Positions 8,802 through 17,948 of a stretch of 64,000 bases of DNA are shown one piece after another; position 1 is the first letter of the stretch, and every line of letters begins with the position of its first letter. The DNA lies in NCBI GenBank assembly GCA_033722555.1, contig JAWVYS010000004.1, forward strand, positions 1 through 64,000, given 5' to 3'. The position numbers and the translations under genes were made by a program. The stretch comes from Brumimicrobium sp033722555 (GTDB taxonomy: Bacteria > Bacteroidota > Bacteroidia > Flavobacteriales_D > Crocinitomicaceae). Below the pieces are notes generated by a model that saw only the letters and a list, made by a program, of their open reading frames with translations, did no database searches and had not been told where the DNA came from.

Positions 8802-10082
8802 ATGGCGACGAACTTTATTAAAGAACTTGAATGGAGAGGAATGGTGCAGGATATCACTCCCGGCACAGAGGAGCAACTTGAGAAGGAAATGACCACAGCC
8901 TACGTCGGATTTGACCCTACAGCAGATTCTTTGCACGTAGGAAGTTTGATTCCCATTATGCTGCTGATGCACGCCCAGGTTGCAGGACATAAACCTATTG
9001 CTTTAGTTGGAGGTGCTACCGGCATGATTGGCGATCCTTCTTTTAAAGCAGACGAGCGGCAACTTCTGGATGAAGAAACGTTGCAGAAAAATATCCAGGG
9101 TATTACTGCTCAACTTAAGAGATTCTTGAATTTTGAGGGAGGAGAGAACAAAGCAGAACTCGTAAATAATTACGACTGGATAAAAAAATTCTCCTTTATT
9201 GAGTTCATCCGTGATGTAGGGAAGCACATTTCGGTAAATTATATGATGTCGAAAGATTCTGTTAAAAAAAGACTTGAAACAGGGATCTCATTCACCGAAT
9301 TCTCCTATCAGCTTATTCAGGGTTATGATTTCCTTCATTTGTACCGAACAAAAAACTGTAAGCTTCAAATGGGAGGTTCGGATCAATGGGGAAACATTAC
9401 TACCGGAACGGAATTAGTGAGAAGGATTGCCGGTGGAAGTGCTTTTGCTTTCACTTGTCCCCTCCTTACCAAATCAGACGGAGGGAAGTTTGGCAAAACC
9501 GAATCGGGTACTGTATGGCTTGATGAAAACCGCACAACTCCTTACGAATTTTATCAGTTCTGGCTAAACGCTTCCGACGAAGATGCCAAAAAACTGATCC
9601 GGCTTTTCACATTTTTACCGAAGGAAACGATAGAAAATCTTGAACAAGAACATGAGGAGGCTCCACATCTACGCAAATTGCAACAGGTTCTTGCGGAAGA
9701 CATTACAGTGCGCGTTCATGGCAGAGAGGCTTATGATACTGCGTTGGCTGCTTCTAAAATATTGTTTGGAAAATCAACGGAGGAAGATCTCCAGGCCCTG
9801 AATGAAAAACAATTCCTAAATATTTTCAGTGGAGTTCCTCAGGCTCGACTTCAACGAAAAGAAATAATTGAAGGTGTAGGAATTATTGATGCTCTCTCCG
9901 CAAAGACAGGGTTTCTGAGTTCGAACAGTGAAGCACGTAGAGAACTTAAAAGCAACGCCATCAGCGTGAATAAAACAAAAGTAAATGAAGAATTTACGCT
10001 GACAACAGAAAATCTGATCAACGAAAAATTTGTTTTGCTAAGCAAAGGAAAGAAAAACAACTATCTCATCATTGTGGAATAA
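8802..10082 (+). CDS. tyrS: Tyrosine--tRNA ligase
   Basis: The 426-aa protein is a class I aminoacyl-tRNA synthetase that charges tRNA-Tyr in the cytosol. The HIGH-type motif appears as HVGS at residues 45-48, after the characteristic AYVGFDPTADSLH. The QMGGSDQWGN segment contacts tyrosine, and the KMSKS-type loop is KFGKT near residue 230, typical of the bacterial TyrRS type. A C-terminal S4-like RNA-binding domain (residues 350-426, LSSNSEARRELKSNAISVN) completes the normal length. It has its own promoter box and is followed after 6 bases by an unrelated acyltransferase gene. Confidence 0.96.
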   Translation: MATNFIKELEWRGMVQDITPGTEEQLEKEMTTAYVGFDPTADSLHVGSLIPIMLLMHAQVAGHKPIALVGGATGMIGDPSFKADERQLLDEETLQKNIQGITAQLKRFLNFEGGENKAELVNNYDWIKKFSFIEFIRDVGKHISVNYMMSKDSVKKRLETGISFTEFSYQLIQGYDFLHLYRTKNCKLQMGGSDQWGNITTGTELVRRIAGGSAFAFTCPLLTKSDGGKFGKTESGTVWLDENRTTPYEFYQFWLNASDEDAKKLIRLFTFLPKETIENLEQEHEEAPHLRKLQQVLAEDITVRVHGREAYDTALAASKILFGKSTEEDLQALNEKQFLNIFSGVPQARLQRKEIIEGVGIIDALSAKTGFLSSNSEARRELKSNAISVNKTKVNEEFTLTTENLINEKFVLLSKGKKNNYLIIVE

Positions 10083-10088
10083 TTCCTC

Positions 10089-11153
10089 ATGAACGAAAAG
10101 CACCCGGCATATTTAAAGGCTTTGACCTTTCCAAGGTTTGTGTTGGCCATGCTGGTTGTGATCTTTCACTTCGGGCTCCATTTACCCTTATTCAGTGAAT
10201 CGTATTTTTCTGAGGTTTTTAAACACGGAGCCGTAGCAGTGAGTTTCTTTTTCTTTCTTTCCGGGCTGGTGCTGGCTTATAATTATGATAACCGAACTTC
10301 ACCACGGGAATTTTTACTCAAACGACTTTTTCGAATTTATCCCATTTATTTAGCAAGTTTTCTGGCTGTACTGATCTCATTTTACTTGATCAACAAAGAT
10401 TTAACTGACTTATTTCGCGTTTTCATGAACGCTTTAGGACTTCAGGCCTGGATGCCCGGATATGCCCTTGAAATCAACTTTCCAGCCTGGTCAATATCTG
10501 TGGAATTCTTTCTTTATTCAACCTTTCCCCTACTGTTATACTTTTTTTCAAAGATTCAATGGAAAAGATTTGCAACCGTCTCGATTTGCGTTATCATCCT
10601 GGGATGGATAGAGCATTATTGCGCAGTGAATTACCTTTATGAACCCGATCGTTTTTTTGTAGGACAGTTCATACTATACTTTCCCCTATTCCATTTCACT
10701 ACGTTTCTGGCCGGTTTCCTTTGTGGAAAATGGATTGTCAGAATGAAAGAAAAAAGGTTTCAAAATTTCCTCTTTTCGGCCTTGTCACTTCTTGGTATCG
10801 TACTATTTATTCTTATTTTGAATTTCGATAATCCTTTGAGGATTTATGCCCACAACGGAGGACTCATCCCTGTTTTTGCACTGATTTGCTGCGGACTTGC
10901 ATTGGATCGGAAAATTTTTACCCCCCTCTTTGGATCACCGTATCTCATTTATCTCGGGAATATCAGCTACGGTATTTATATGTGGCAATTTCCTGTTTTC
11001 ATCTGGTATTCTCAGTGGACAGGAGAATCACAACTAAGCGGACTAAATTTCCTGTTTTACATCTTAATCCTAACGCTTTGGGGAAGCCTTTCTTTTGAAT
11101 TCATTGAAAAGCCGATTCGTCGGAAACTAAGCAGAAACTTCCTGGCTGTTTGA
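10089..11153 (+). CDS. Membrane acyltransferase, acyltransferase-3 (OafA/YrhL) family
   Basis: The 354-aa protein is strongly hydrophobic with about ten predicted membrane segments. The family's catalytic Arg-His arrangement is visible at the N terminus (PRFVLAMLVVIFHFG, Arg and His ten residues apart), followed by the second conserved stretch LLKRLFRIYPIY. Acyltransferase-3 proteins move acetyl or other acyl groups onto sugars of exported polysaccharides or lipids. The acceptor here is unknown because no polysaccharide gene is nearby. It follows tyrS by six bases and may be transcribed with it. Confidence 0.85.
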   Translation: MNEKHPAYLKALTFPRFVLAMLVVIFHFGLHLPLFSESYFSEVFKHGAVAVSFFFFLSGLVLAYNYDNRTSPREFLLKRLFRIYPIYLASFLAVLISFYLINKDLTDLFRVFMNALGLQAWMPGYALEINFPAWSISVEFFLYSTFPLLLYFFSKIQWKRFATVSICVIILGWIEHYCAVNYLYEPDRFFVGQFILYFPLFHFTTFLAGFLCGKWIVRMKEKRFQNFLFSALSLLGIVLFILILNFDNPLRIYAHNGGLIPVFALICCGLALDRKIFTPLFGSPYLIYLGNISYGIYMWQFPVFIWYSQWTGESQLSGLNFLFYILILTLWGSLSFEFIEKPIRRKLSRNFLAV

Positions 11154-11179
11154 GCAGATATTCTCTTGTTGGAACGAGA

Positions 11180-12061
11180 CTAATAGGCGGATTGTTTTTT
11201 ATGCATTTCATAGATCATCCCATCACTAAGTCCGATCCGTGGAACGTAAATTTCCTTACACTTCAACTGTTTGAAAACATAGGCATAGATCTGACAAGCC
11301 GGAACTATCACGTCAGCACGGTCAGGTTTCAGGTTGAATTCCTCCACTCTCTCTTCAAAAGACATTTCTTCTAGTTTAACATAGAGTTTTTTAAACTCAG
11401 AAATTTTAACAGGCTGAAGAAACTGTTTATTGAGAAGTTTATGGATCTTATTGATATTACCTCCAGTGGCAAAAACCTTGTATTTGATTTTTTTATTTAT
11501 GACAGAATTAATCCATTTTTTCATTCCGGTCCATACCTGCGCATCAACTTTTTCCTTCAGGAGCCTCAGCGTCCCAACGTTAAAAGATCGACCCGCAATT
11601 CGCTGATCGTTTTCAAAAATGCTGATCTCCGTTGAACCACCTCCGACATCGATGACTAAATAAGCAGATTCATCATCAGGGACAATAAGGGAAAAGGTTG
11701 AAAAAATAGTTTTTGCTTCTTCCTCACCATCGATAATGGCAATGTTTAACCCTGTTTCCTTTAAAATCTTTTTCTTCACTTCCTTCCCGTTAGAAGCCTC
11801 TCGCATGGCTGAGGTTGCACAGGCCTGAATCTCAGCAACGTGATATACTTCAGCCAGTAACTTAAATGCCTTCATCGTTTTCAGGAACTCTTCGGTCTTC
11901 CCCGGAGAAATCACCCCGTTCGTAAACACCTCCATACCGAGCCTAAGAGGCACGCGGGTATAAGAGATCTTTTTGACCTGTGAAACTCCTTTGTTTTCTT
12001 TAACTTCTCCAATTAAAAGTCTGGCGGCATTGGTTCCGATATCGATAGCAGCGTATTTCAA
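11180..12061 (-). CDS. Exopolyphosphatase / guanosine pentaphosphatase family (Ppx/GppA)
   Basis: The 293-aa protein carries the actin-like ATPase fold signatures of Ppx/GppA: phosphate-1 motif AAIDIGTNAARLLIGE at the start and the second phosphate loop DVGGGSTEISIF near residue 140. The enzyme releases phosphate from polyphosphate or converts pppGpp to ppGpp. It is the short form without the extra C-terminal HD domain of E. coli Ppx. The adjoining ppk1 gene on the same strand, 93 bases upstream, supports a role in polyphosphate turnover. Choosing between Ppx and GppA activity is not possible by eye. Confidence 0.88.
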   Translation of the reverse strand: MKYAAIDIGTNAARLLIGEVKENKGVSQVKKISYTRVPLRLGMEVFTNGVISPGKTEEFLKTMKAFKLLAEVYHVAEIQACATSAMREASNGKEVKKKILKETGLNIAIIDGEEEAKTIFSTFSLIVPDDESAYLVIDVGGGSTEISIFENDQRIAGRSFNVGTLRLLKEKVDAQVWTGMKKWINSVINKKIKYKVFATGGNINKIHKLLNKQFLQPVKISEFKKLYVKLEEMSFEERVEEFNLKPDRADVIVPACQIYAYVFKQLKCKEIYVPRIGLSDGMIYEMHKKQSAY

Positions 12062-12154
12062 TTCTTAAGCTTTGAAGCAATATTAAGAAAATAAAAGTAA
12101 AAGAGATTGACGCAAAAGAGATATTTGTTACCGTTTTATCAACGGTTTCTAAGC

Positions 12155-14182
12155 TCACGAATAATATTCAAAAAGCTTGTCCTGGGCATTCCAGGGATCA
12201 TCTTTTCGCTTTCCGGAAACATATCGGTTTCTCAGTTGCTCATCGATAATTCTTGCTTTAACGTTGTCTTTCCAGTAGATTTCAAATACATCGCTTAATT
12301 CCCGCTTGATCTTGTCATCCAGAATTGGAGCGGTGACCTCTATCCTTTTATCAAGGTTTCTCAACATCCAGTCAGCGGAGGAAATAAAATATTTTGGATT
12401 TCCGGCATTGTGGAAGATAAAAAATCGCGAATGCTCAAGATATCTCCCGACAATACTAATCACTTCTATATTTTCACTGAAAGAACGCCCCGGTATGAGG
12501 CAGCAGATTCCGCGAACGATGATACGAATTTTAACCCCTGCCTTACTGGCATCATACAATTTGTTGATCATTTTAGTATCAACAAGACTGTTGAGCTTGA
12601 TATCAATTCGTGCGGGAAGGCCTTTTTTTGCATTCTTTATCTCGCCTGCGATGAGTTCCGTAAATTTTCTTCGTGTATTGAAAGGCGATACAAATAGATT
12701 GCGGTAAATACCCCTTTCAATGTTATTTTCCATCAGATTGAATAATTTTCTAACCTCTTTTGTGATCTCAGGGCGTGAGGTGAATAAACTGAAGTCGGAA
12801 TACAGTTTTGCCGTTTCGCCATGGAAGTTGCCCGTTCCGACGTGGGCGAGCAACTGCTCTTTTTTATCAACTATTCGGGTAATCTGAATAAGTTTGGCGT
12901 GGACTTTAAGGCCCGGAACTCCGAAAATAAGACGTGCTCCGTGTTCGCGCATGATGTTGGACCAATACATATTGTTTTCTTCATCAAACCTGGCCTGAAG
13001 TTCAACCACAACGGTTACCATCTTACCGTTTTTAATCGCATTGATCAATGCATTGATCACTTGAGACCTTTTCGCTACACGATAAATGCTGATTTTAATT
13101 TCACTCACCTTTGGATCAATTGCGGCTTCACGGAGAAAATCCACCAGATGATCAAATTTCTGATAGGGATAATGCAACATTACGTCCCTTTCCAGGACGG
13201 TTTTTATCACAGACAGTTGATTGGTAAATATTTTATTTTCCCGTGGATTTTTTTTTGGATATAGGAAGTTCGGCTCACCAAAATCAGGGAAATCCATCAA
13301 ATCCTTGAAATTATGATACCTGCCTCCCGCAGCAATATGGTCGTCTTTTGCTATCCCTATGGATTTTTTGAGAAAGTCCAGTAATTCCTCATCCATATTC
13401 TGATCATAAATAAAACGGAGCGGTTCACCTTTTTTTCTTTGTTTAATGCTCTGTTCCATTCTGTCGAAAATGGAAAGTGTGAAGTCATCATCAATGCTTA
13501 GCTCTGCGTCTCTTGTGAATTTGAAGGTATACGCTGTTATTTCCCTGCATTCGAAAATGGAAAAGATCTGATCCATAAAAAGCCGGATAACATCGTCAAG
13601 GATAATGACGTAAGTCTTATCTCCGCGCACAAAAGAAAGAAAGCGCTTATGCTGGGCAGGTATTTGAATCAAGGCATATCTCGTCTTTTTTTTCTTGGCC
13701 GACCTGAGGAGCACAGCCAGATAGATTTCCTTGTCCCTAAGTCTTGGGAATTTTCTCTTTTTATCGAGCATGATCGGGACTATATCCTGTTTGATCTCGC
13801 GGATATAATACTCGTAAAGTTCCTCTTTGATATTCTCCGGAATGTTTGATTCATTCACATGGAAAATATTGTGTTTTTCCATTTCATTCAACAGACGTTG
13901 ATAGGAAATATCGTAAAGTTTTCTTTGGGATTTGATAGTCTCCTGAACCTGAGCCAGCAGGGCTTTAGGGGTTCCTGAAAATCCCTCTAGTTTTTGTTCT
14001 TTCAGTTCTATCATCCGGTTCAGGTTGGCAACACGAACTCTGAAAAATTCATCCAGGTTATTCGAATAAATTCCCAGAAACCTTAGGCGTTCAATGAGCG
14101 GAACGCTCTTGTCAAGACTTTCCTGAAGGACTCTCTCGTTAAATGCAAGCCAACTCAATTCTCTGTCTAATAATCTCTTCAT
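12155..14182 (-). CDS. ppk1: Polyphosphate kinase 1
   Basis: The enzyme polymerises the gamma-phosphate of ATP into polyphosphate. The 675-aa product starts MKRLLDRELSWLAFNERVLQ, the classic PPK1 N terminus; I prefer this start to one 14 codons upstream because nothing before it fits the family. The autophosphorylated His lies in HVGTGNFHGETAKLYSDFSL, and the second catalytic His in EHSRFFIFHNAG near residue 590. Both phospholipase-D-like catalytic domains are complete. It is followed by the ppx/gppA gene on the same strand, so synthesis and breakdown of polyphosphate are encoded together. Confidence 0.95.
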   Translation of the reverse strand: MKRLLDRELSWLAFNERVLQESLDKSVPLIERLRFLGIYSNNLDEFFRVRVANLNRMIELKEQKLEGFSGTPKALLAQVQETIKSQRKLYDISYQRLLNEMEKHNIFHVNESNIPENIKEELYEYYIREIKQDIVPIMLDKKRKFPRLRDKEIYLAVLLRSAKKKKTRYALIQIPAQHKRFLSFVRGDKTYVIILDDVIRLFMDQIFSIFECREITAYTFKFTRDAELSIDDDFTLSIFDRMEQSIKQRKKGEPLRFIYDQNMDEELLDFLKKSIGIAKDDHIAAGGRYHNFKDLMDFPDFGEPNFLYPKKNPRENKIFTNQLSVIKTVLERDVMLHYPYQKFDHLVDFLREAAIDPKVSEIKISIYRVAKRSQVINALINAIKNGKMVTVVVELQARFDEENNMYWSNIMREHGARLIFGVPGLKVHAKLIQITRIVDKKEQLLAHVGTGNFHGETAKLYSDFSLFTSRPEITKEVRKLFNLMENNIERGIYRNLFVSPFNTRRKFTELIAGEIKNAKKGLPARIDIKLNSLVDTKMINKLYDASKAGVKIRIIVRGICCLIPGRSFSENIEVISIVGRYLEHSRFFIFHNAGNPKYFISSADWMLRNLDKRIEVTAPILDDKIKRELSDVFEIYWKDNVKARIIDEQLRNRYVSGKRKDDPWNAQDKLFEYYS

Positions 14183-14224
14183 AAGCACATAACCGAAATA
14201 CAAATCAGATACTGAACACGGCAC

Positions 14225-14252
14225 AAAAAATAAGGGAAGTTAAAACCTCCCT
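14225..14252 (-). terminator. Rho-independent terminator on the minus strand
   Basis: Read on the minus strand, AGGGAGG pairs with CTTCCCT (one G-U pair) around a six-base loop and is followed by TATTTTTT. It would end transcription of the lipoprotein gene at 14358-14888 before ppk1. Confidence 0.6.
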
Positions 14253-14357
14253 CATTTTTGAAAACCTTTGTGTTTAATCATTTTAATCTTTTAAACCGTC
14301 ACAAATATATTCAGTCAGAATTAAAACGATGTTAAACGTAATTTATATAATTAAGAA

Positions 14358-14888
14358 CTAAACCTTCATTCCTTTAACTACGCGGTCTTTTCGTTGACTC
14401 TTTTTCCATTTTTTCAACTTAACGAGCAGGTAAGCAGAAGCACTGCCCTGAACGGCGTAATATACTGACCCACCGTAATCGAGTTCACCTTTTCCGTTGT
14501 CCCACTGAGCCTCGAGATAATAGCGACCATTGGATATATTTTTTCTTTCCTTGAAGGCTAGCGTTCTTCCCGGTCCAACTTCAAACCGGATCAGGATAGA
14601 ACCATCTTCCTCTATTTCTTCAAAAATACAGGGACGGTTAGATGGAATGATAATGCGTTCTGAAGTCGATCTCTCACTGGCTACCAATGCGCCGTCTTTT
14701 CCGGTTGTAGAAACCATTTCCTGTTGCTCACTTCTTTCCAGAATTATTGTTCTTGATGTATAAAACTGAACTTCCTTCAGTTTATCCGTGGTAAGGTTGA
14801 ATTCTTCTTTGATCTGAGGGGTATAAGGAACTTTGGTAGCACAACTGCCAAGAATAATTAAACCCAAAAAAGCTGCTAATATTTTCAT
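14358..14888 (-). CDS. Lipoprotein of unknown function
   Basis: The 176-aa product has a clear lipoprotein signal (LIILGSCATK, Cys at residue 16), so it is expected in the envelope. The remainder is predicted mostly beta, with a central acidic stretch and a very basic C terminus (KLKKWKKSQRKDRVVKG) that could contact nucleic acid, lipid or peptidoglycan. A terminator lies between it and ppk1, so it is probably its own unit or shares a transcript with the LuxE-like gene upstream. No family is recognised. Confidence 0.68.
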   Translation of the reverse strand: MKILAAFLGLIILGSCATKVPYTPQIKEEFNLTTDKLKEVQFYTSRTIILERSEQQEMVSTTGKDGALVASERSTSERIIIPSNRPCIFEEIEEDGSILIRFEVGPGRTLAFKERKNISNGRYYLEAQWDNGKGELDYGGSVYYAVQGSASAYLLVKLKKWKKSQRKDRVVKGMKV

Positions 14889-14949
14889 TTATTTCTATTT
14901 TAAATTATTCGGTTTGATTTGATTTTTGTGCAAAGATTATACCTTTTTT

Positions 14950-15936
14950 CTAATTAATCAACAAATTACAGCCTCGAATATCGCTATTGTCAAATCTACC
15001 AAAAATATTGAAGACTCCACCATATTCCGCTCCTAAATCATCGGTTGCAATAAATGAGCAACTGTAAAGGTTTGCGAGATCAATAACATTCACTCCTCCC
15101 GTTTTGCCTTCCGGTAAAAGAGTAAGCGGATCGTTTATGTCGCGAACAAAAATCTTCATCCAGGGAGGAGAACGGAAATAACCCTCTTCTGTGAGATATG
15201 CCTGAGACAGTAATTCTGTCATTCCATACTCTGAAAAAACGGCAGAAACCCTTAGTCCCTTCCGCAGGATCTCATGAAGTTCATCGCGAATCATTTCCTT
15301 TCTTCTTCCCTTCATACCACCGGTTTCTATCACCGTAACGCCGCTGAGATCAATATTCAATCGGGCCAGATCAAGCAAGGCATAAGAGACACCGATCAGA
15401 ACGACCTGCTTACCGGATCTTTTTGCTTCCGGAACAATTTCCTTGAGAACATTGGCCGAATTCAGATAAAATCCGGAGAGCGGATTATTTGTTTTCTTCA
15501 TGAGGTGATCAACCATATATATGAGTGAAGAATCACCTTGCTCAAGATAATTTGGCAATAAGGCAATAAGGATCATATCCTCAGCATCACTTATAAGTTG
15601 TGAAAATGCCTCGGTAAATGATCGCTTATAAACATCCTTGAAAGCAACAGCATGTTCACTTCGCGTTGTTCCGGTGGTACCTGAACTTTTAAAAGTTATT
15701 TCCGGCTTCAGGTCCTTTAGAATGATTTCCCGGTTTTTAAAAAAGGAGATCGGCAGGAAAGGAATTTCTTCCGGTTTTCCGGGAGATGAAACCTTAATAT
15801 GTTCGCAAAACTTTCTATAAACAGGAGAAAATTCATACTGGAAATGAAAAACCTCGAGTGCCAGGCGGTTAAAATCATCTGAACCATTGATGCTAAATAT
15901 CCTTTCCTCTAAATCGCGGTTTCGTTTCGCCTCCAT
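14950..15936 (-). CDS. LuxE-like acyl-protein synthetase / acyl-activating protein
   Basis: This 328-aa protein resembles the LuxE branch of the ANL adenylating superfamily: the nucleotide-binding P-loop-like motif FKSSGTTGTTRSEHA around residue 83, and VFSEYGMTELLSQAYL around residue 235, which corresponds to the YGMTE motif of adenylating enzymes. LuxE activates fatty acids for bioluminescence, but no lux genes are here. Homologues occur widely in Flavobacteriales with unknown acyl substrates. It ends 61 bases before the lipoprotein gene at 14358-14888 on the same strand. Family assignment is fairly sure; substrate is unknown. Confidence 0.78.
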   Translation of the reverse strand: MEAKRNRDLEERIFSINGSDDFNRLALEVFHFQYEFSPVYRKFCEHIKVSSPGKPEEIPFLPISFFKNREIILKDLKPEITFKSSGTTGTTRSEHAVAFKDVYKRSFTEAFSQLISDAEDMILIALLPNYLEQGDSSLIYMVDHLMKKTNNPLSGFYLNSANVLKEIVPEAKRSGKQVVLIGVSYALLDLARLNIDLSGVTVIETGGMKGRRKEMIRDELHEILRKGLRVSAVFSEYGMTELLSQAYLTEEGYFRSPPWMKIFVRDINDPLTLLPEGKTGGVNVIDLANLYSCSFIATDDLGAEYGGVFNIFGRFDNSDIRGCNLLIN

Positions 15937-15999
15937 AATTAGTAACGAATATAGAAAGATTTGGAATGATCAATTAAAGGGAGGTATAAAAAAGTGCCA

Positions 16000-16067
16000 A
16001 AAAGAATAAGAGCCCAAAACGGGAGTTCCGGGCTCTTATCACACTAATCAACCTAACCTACTACTAC
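16000..16067 (-). ncRNA. Candidate small RNA with intrinsic terminator
   Basis: On the minus strand a TATCTTTG box (16073-16080) is followed by a tri-nucleotide-rich leader (three copies of AGT), a GGTTAGGTTGATTAGTGTG stretch, and a strong hairpin whose 9-bp arms lie at 16030-16038 and 16007-16015 (TAAGAGCCC with GGGCTCTTA). A T-rich tail follows. No reading frame of useful size lies inside. Promoter, about 65 transcribed bases and terminator together suggest a short non-coding RNA, or a leader peptide/attenuator that terminates before the LuxE-like gene. It lies in the 530-base gap between the LuxE-like and response-regulator genes. Confidence 0.5.
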
Positions 16068-16072
16068 TCCGA

Positions 16073-16080
16073 CAAAGATA
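16073..16080 (-). promoter_or_regulatory. Promoter -7 box of the candidate small RNA
   Basis: CAAAGATA on the plus strand is TATCTTTG on the minus strand, an exact match to TAnnTTTG. The -33 element is not obvious. From here to 16469 (about 390 bases) I see no gene, only A+T-rich sequence. Confidence 0.5.
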
Positions 16081-16469
16081 AGGTCTTCATTGGATTCTGC
16101 ACGCATAATTTTTATACTTTTTAAAACAGCCAAAAATTAAGAATCAAATAATTAGTTTGCTTTAAACGAGTCATATTAAAACTTATCTAAACGTATGTGC
16201 CTTTCGTCGGTCGATTAATTGCATAAGTTTAAACAAGCTTCGATAAAATATAACCATCGATCTATTAATTTAAAAGTTTACTGAAATTAGGAATCCAATA
16301 ATTGGGATAAAATTATCTTGACCGGAAGAAGATAATCAGGAATAGTAAGCCAAAAAACTCCGGATTTGCAAGATTTCAAATTTAAATCGGTCGTTCCGCG
16401 AGAATTCAATATCTTTGGAGTAGGAGCTTAGGAAATCAACTCTCCATAAGGAATTAAAAATACAACGGC

Positions 16470-17156
16470 ATGACAAAGAATATACTTATTGTTGATGACG
16501 AAGAGGAGATCAGAGAATTGTTGTCTTACAACCTGGAAAAGGAAGGTTTTAAGGTTTTAACTGCCGAAAATGGCCTCAAAGCGTTGGAAATTCTTGAAGA
16601 GCATACCGTTGATCTGATTCTTCTGGACGTTATGATGCCTGAAATGGACGGGATAGAGGTTTGTCATCACATCCGTAAACAGAAACATTACGATGATGTG
16701 ATCATTTGTTTTCTTACCGCACGAAATGAAGATTACAGTCAAATCGCCGGTCTTGATGCCGGAGGGGATGATTATATTTCTAAACCGGTAAAACCACGCG
16801 TGCTACTAAGTAGAATCAATGCATTATTGAGAAGGCATCAAATCAGAAACAGTGCGAATAAAAATACCGAGGATATTTTTATCGACCGGGATAAATACGT
16901 GGTTGTTATTCGCGGGGAAGAAATTCAGTTACCTAAAAAGGAATTTGAACTCATAGCACTTCTGGCATCCAAACCGGGATTTGTCTTTGAGCGCGATGTT
17001 ATTCTCGAAAATGTTTGGGGCTCGGATATCGTTGTAGGTGATAGAACAATAGACGTGCACATCCGTAAATTAAGAGAAAAAATAGGAGATGAATTCATCA
17101 AAACGGTAAAAGGTGTGGGTTATAAATTTATTCATCAACCTGAAGAAATCCCTTAA
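16470..17156 (+). CDS. OmpR/PhoB-type response regulator
   Basis: The 228-aa protein is a two-domain transcription factor. The receiver domain (1-120) keeps the acidic pocket D9-D10, the phosphorylated D53 in ILLDVMMPEMDG, Thr in FLTARNE and Lys in SKPVKPRVL. The C-terminal OmpR winged helix (about 130-225) ends with the typical TIDVHIRKLREKIG and TVKGVGYKF. It should bind DNA when phosphorylated. No histidine kinase gene is adjacent, so its partner must be encoded elsewhere. The sequence is close to PhoB/PhoP-type regulators, but the regulon is unknown. Confidence 0.93.
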   Translation: MTKNILIVDDEEEIRELLSYNLEKEGFKVLTAENGLKALEILEEHTVDLILLDVMMPEMDGIEVCHHIRKQKHYDDVIICFLTARNEDYSQIAGLDAGGDDYISKPVKPRVLLSRINALLRRHQIRNSANKNTEDIFIDRDKYVVVIRGEEIQLPKKEFELIALLASKPGFVFERDVILENVWGSDIVVGDRTIDVHIRKLREKIGDEFIKTVKGVGYKFIHQPEEIP

Positions 17157-17265
17157 ATCAAAATTGTTTTTTTCTAAGCCACTGTGCATGAGAAAACATA
17201 CCGAATATCCCGTATAGAATTTTGTTAAGCCTTCATTAAACTTTTTTTATTCCTTCTTTAATAGT

Positions 17266-17294
17266 TTGATTTTAATCTGAAGTCATTATTTTTG
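17266..17294 (+). promoter_or_regulatory. Bacteroidota-type promoter
   Basis: TTG at 17266-17268 (within TTTG) is followed after 18 bases by TATTTTTG at 17287-17294, an excellent match to the consensus. It would start transcription near 17300 for the gene at 17322. Confidence 0.72.
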
Positions 17295-17321
17295 TCGTCC
17301 GATTTTACCAATCAAAGGAAG

Positions 17322-17696
17322 ATGAAAATAGAGACAGTATATATTATTAATTCTAATGAATTCGGAAATGCTATTCTAGAATGGGCGGAAGGAAAACAGA
17401 TCGAAGCCGTCCGAGTAGACCCTAAGCATACCGATCTTGCGGAATTGATAAAAGGTGTTGTCATCTTTCACGAAAACCATAATTTCAGCAAGGAAATTGA
17501 GGAGATGCAGGAATATCTCGAGGATAATAACCGACCTGCCCACCGTATAGACATCAACGGGACTTTGGCGGCAACAAAATCGAATTTTACGATGTGGCTT
17601 GAGCGCAATAAACCATCAAAACTCCTTATTCTCGGGAACTCAAATATTGTTGGGAATCCCAATCTTAAAAGATTTTTGGATAGCCTTGAAAGCTAA
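17322..17696 (+). CDS. Conserved hypothetical cytosolic protein
   Basis: The 124-aa protein starts MKIETVYIIN; a start ten codons upstream would overlap the promoter and is rejected. It has no signal peptide or membrane segment and alternates short strands and helices, compatible with a small alpha/beta fold. A TTG-N18-TATTTTTG promoter lies just upstream, so it is transcribed alone. It converges with the suf-operon lipoprotein gene with no gap between stop codons. No function is recognised. Confidence 0.7.
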   Translation: MKIETVYIINSNEFGNAILEWAEGKQIEAVRVDPKHTDLAELIKGVVIFHENHNFSKEIEEMQEYLEDNNRPAHRIDINGTLAATKSNFTMWLERNKPSKLLILGNSNIVGNPNLKRFLDSLES

Positions 17697-17948
17697 TCAA
17701 TAACATTCTTCCGTTTTTTCAAGAACGTTTTGTAATTTCCTTGGCTGATTGCTGTATTTCTGTTGTATTGAGTGCATGATTTCAGCACATTCCAAAGGAT
17801 CGTCCTTCTCTTTATTTTTTATTTGTTGAATGCATTGACAGTATTCATCCATCAAACTGTCTAGTTCAGGGTCACTGCAGCCTCCGGTTATAACGGTCAT
17901 GGTTATTATTAGGACGAGCTTATACGAAAAACTAATTATCCGCATCAT
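17697..17948 (-). CDS. Small Cys-rich lipoprotein at the end of the suf operon
   Basis: The 83-aa product has a lipoprotein signal (MTVITGGCSD) and four further Cys residues (two in EYCQCIQ, one in LECAE, one near the C terminus), so disulfides in the periplasm are likely. Its start overlaps the sufE stop by four bases, which indicates translational coupling with the Fe-S cluster assembly genes. Whether it has a role in Fe-S biogenesis is inference from position only. Confidence 0.66.
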   Translation of the reverse strand: MMRIISFSYKLVLIITMTVITGGCSDPELDSLMDEYCQCIQQIKNKEKDDPLECAEIMHSIQQKYSNQPRKLQNVLEKTEECY

